From: CACZQA01 sp050943615
GTDB taxonomy: Bacteria > Actinomycetota > Coriobacteriia > Coriobacteriales > QAMH01
Assembly (NCBI GenBank): GCA_050943615.1
Contig: JBMNPN010000053.1
Coordinates: 1-16,915, forward strand
Direction: 5' to 3'
Length of the DNA: 16,915 bases
The translations under genes and the position numbers were made by a program. Below the pieces are notes generated by a model. It was not told the DNA's origin, searched no databases, and saw only the letters and a list, made by a program, of their open reading frames with translations. Positions 16,162 through 16,915 of this stretch are shown here, piece by piece (positions within the stretch are counted from its first letter, which is position 1; each line of letters begins with the position of its first letter).

Positions 16162-16485
16162 GTGAATGAATGGCTTGTCTATGACCATCCTGAAATGTGC
16201 GATTGGTGTATTTATCTCGGATACATTTTTCGAAAAGGTGCAGTTGGTAAGTATGAAGGTATCAAGTTTGTAATCCACACAGCAGAAAATGGTCATAACA
16301 AGCCGCATCTGCACGCTAGTTATCAAGGCAGGGAAATTGTTTTGGAGATACCTGATGGAAAGATTCTCCGTGGCAGTTTGGGAAATAAGAAAGACAAGCA
16401 AACACAGAAATGGGTTCGTACAAATGCTGATTCTCTAAAGAAACATTGGAACGAACTAGTAGCTGGCGTTTACATGTTTGGCTGA
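16162..16485 (+). CDS. DUF4160-family protein inserted between pglX and brxL
   Basis: A 107-aa protein. Residues 33-100 match the DUF4160 pattern: GIKFVIHTAENGHNKPHLHA with H45, P48, H49 and H51 as the conserved histidine/proline core, then a GREIVLEIPDGKILRGSL strand pair, and the ending WVRTNADSLKKHWNEL. The roughly 32 N-terminal residues are an extension with several aromatics and two Cys (13, 16). DUF4160 genes are often found beside DUF2442 genes in toxin-antitoxin-like pairs; no DUF2442 is present here. The start GTG 16162 is 7 nt after the pglX stop, with GGAAG inside the pglX end. It is surely co-transcribed with BREX; its role in it is unknown. Confidence 0.78.
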   Translation: MNEWLVYDHPEMCDWCIYLGYIFRKGAVGKYEGIKFVIHTAENGHNKPHLHASYQGREIVLEIPDGKILRGSLGNKKDKQTQKWVRTNADSLKKHWNELVAGVYMFG

Positions 16486-16495
16486 TGGGATAAAC

Positions 16496-16915
16496 ATGGA
16501 CTCTCTCGATAAGAAACTCAATGACGTATTCACTGGCTATGTGGTGCGCAAGGACCTCGTCAAGCTGGTAAAGGGTAATGCCGCCGTACCGAGTTACGTG
16601 CTGGAGTATTTGCTCGGGCAGAATTGCGCGACTGACGATGAGCAGCAGATTGCAGCTGGTGTTGAGCGTGTGCGTGATATTCTCGCTGCCCACTATGTCC
16701 AGCGTGCTGAGGCGGGTGCTATCCGTTCTGATATCAAGCAATCGGGGTTTCAGCGGATCATCGACAAGGTTTCAGTTAACCTTGTGGAGAAGCGCGATGC
16801 GTATGAGGCGACTTTTGAAAACCTCGGCATTTCCCATGTTCTCGTGGATTCGGATACGGTTAAGAGAAATCGACGGCTGCTTGTCTCTGGTGTGTGGTGC
16901 ATTGCCGATCTTGCC
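16496..16915 (+). CDS. brxL: BREX AAA/Lon-like protein BrxL, 3' end outside window
   Basis: The frame is open from ATG 16496 to the right edge, giving 140 residues. The N terminus is typical of BrxL: LDKKLNDVFTGYVVRKDLVK, then VPSYVLEYLLGQNCATDDEQ, and the segment RIIDKVSVNLVEKRDAYEA. BrxL is the AAA+ ATPase with a Lon-like C-terminal domain that defines type 1 BREX; it forms ring assemblies on DNA and is needed for phage exclusion. It starts 10 nt after the DUF4160 stop; the upstream GGGA is a weak ribosome site. The ATPase motifs and Lon-like domain lie beyond the window, so integrity cannot be judged. Confidence 0.9.
   Translation, partial: MDSLDKKLNDVFTGYVVRKDLVKLVKGNAAVPSYVLEYLLGQNCATDDEQQIAAGVERVRDILAAHYVQRAEAGAIRSDIKQSGFQRIIDKVSVNLVEKRDAYEATFENLGISHVLVDSDTVKRNRRLLVSGVWCIADLA

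Overview
The window is a high-GC chromosomal segment. It is probably from an actinobacterium, most likely a gut-type Coriobacteriia (Collinsella/Olsenella-like). This rests on the proC-yggT-divIVA-DUF167 cell-division cluster, a tRNA-Glu with a G1-U72 acceptor pair, and GC-rich codon use in the left-hand genes. The genus is an inference.

Positions 1-2118 hold a compact plus-strand housekeeping operon: the 3' part of proC, yggT, divIVA and a DUF167/YggU gene. A strong sigma70-type promoter at 2278 then drives tRNA-Gln(CTG) and tRNA-Glu(CTC), which end at a clear intrinsic terminator near 2550. Next come a Fic-domain protein with a C-terminal winged helix (2684-3766), a convergent ybjQ-family gene (minus strand, 3908-4231) separated from it by a bidirectional terminator, and a DUF4352-like lipoprotein (4561-5100).

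From about 5200 to the right edge everything lies on the plus strand with gaps of 14 nt or less. This is a type 1 BREX phage-defence operon. The order is a small ribbon-helix-helix (RHH)-like protein, brxA, brxB, brxC, pglZ, pglX, a DUF4160 protein and the 5' part of brxL, which runs off the edge. In BREX, PglX methylates a non-palindromic site to mark self DNA. BrxC (ATPase), PglZ (phosphatase-fold), BrxB, BrxA and BrxL (AAA/Lon-like) act with it to block phage replication.

This copy differs from the textbook type 1 locus in four ways. pglZ precedes pglX. An RHH-type putative regulator leads the operon, where a WYL-type BrxR might be expected. A DUF4160 gene sits between pglX and brxL. brxC is split by a -1 frame change at an A6 run (9303-9308) into an 892-aa N-terminal frame and an in-frame-open C-terminal frame; rejoined they give about 1171 aa, the normal BrxC size. 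As sequenced, full-length BrxC would not be made, so the system may be off, phase-switched or affected by a sequence error. A second possible switch lies in the Fic gene: three perfect copies of a 10-bp unit, where gain or loss of one copy would remove the winged helix.
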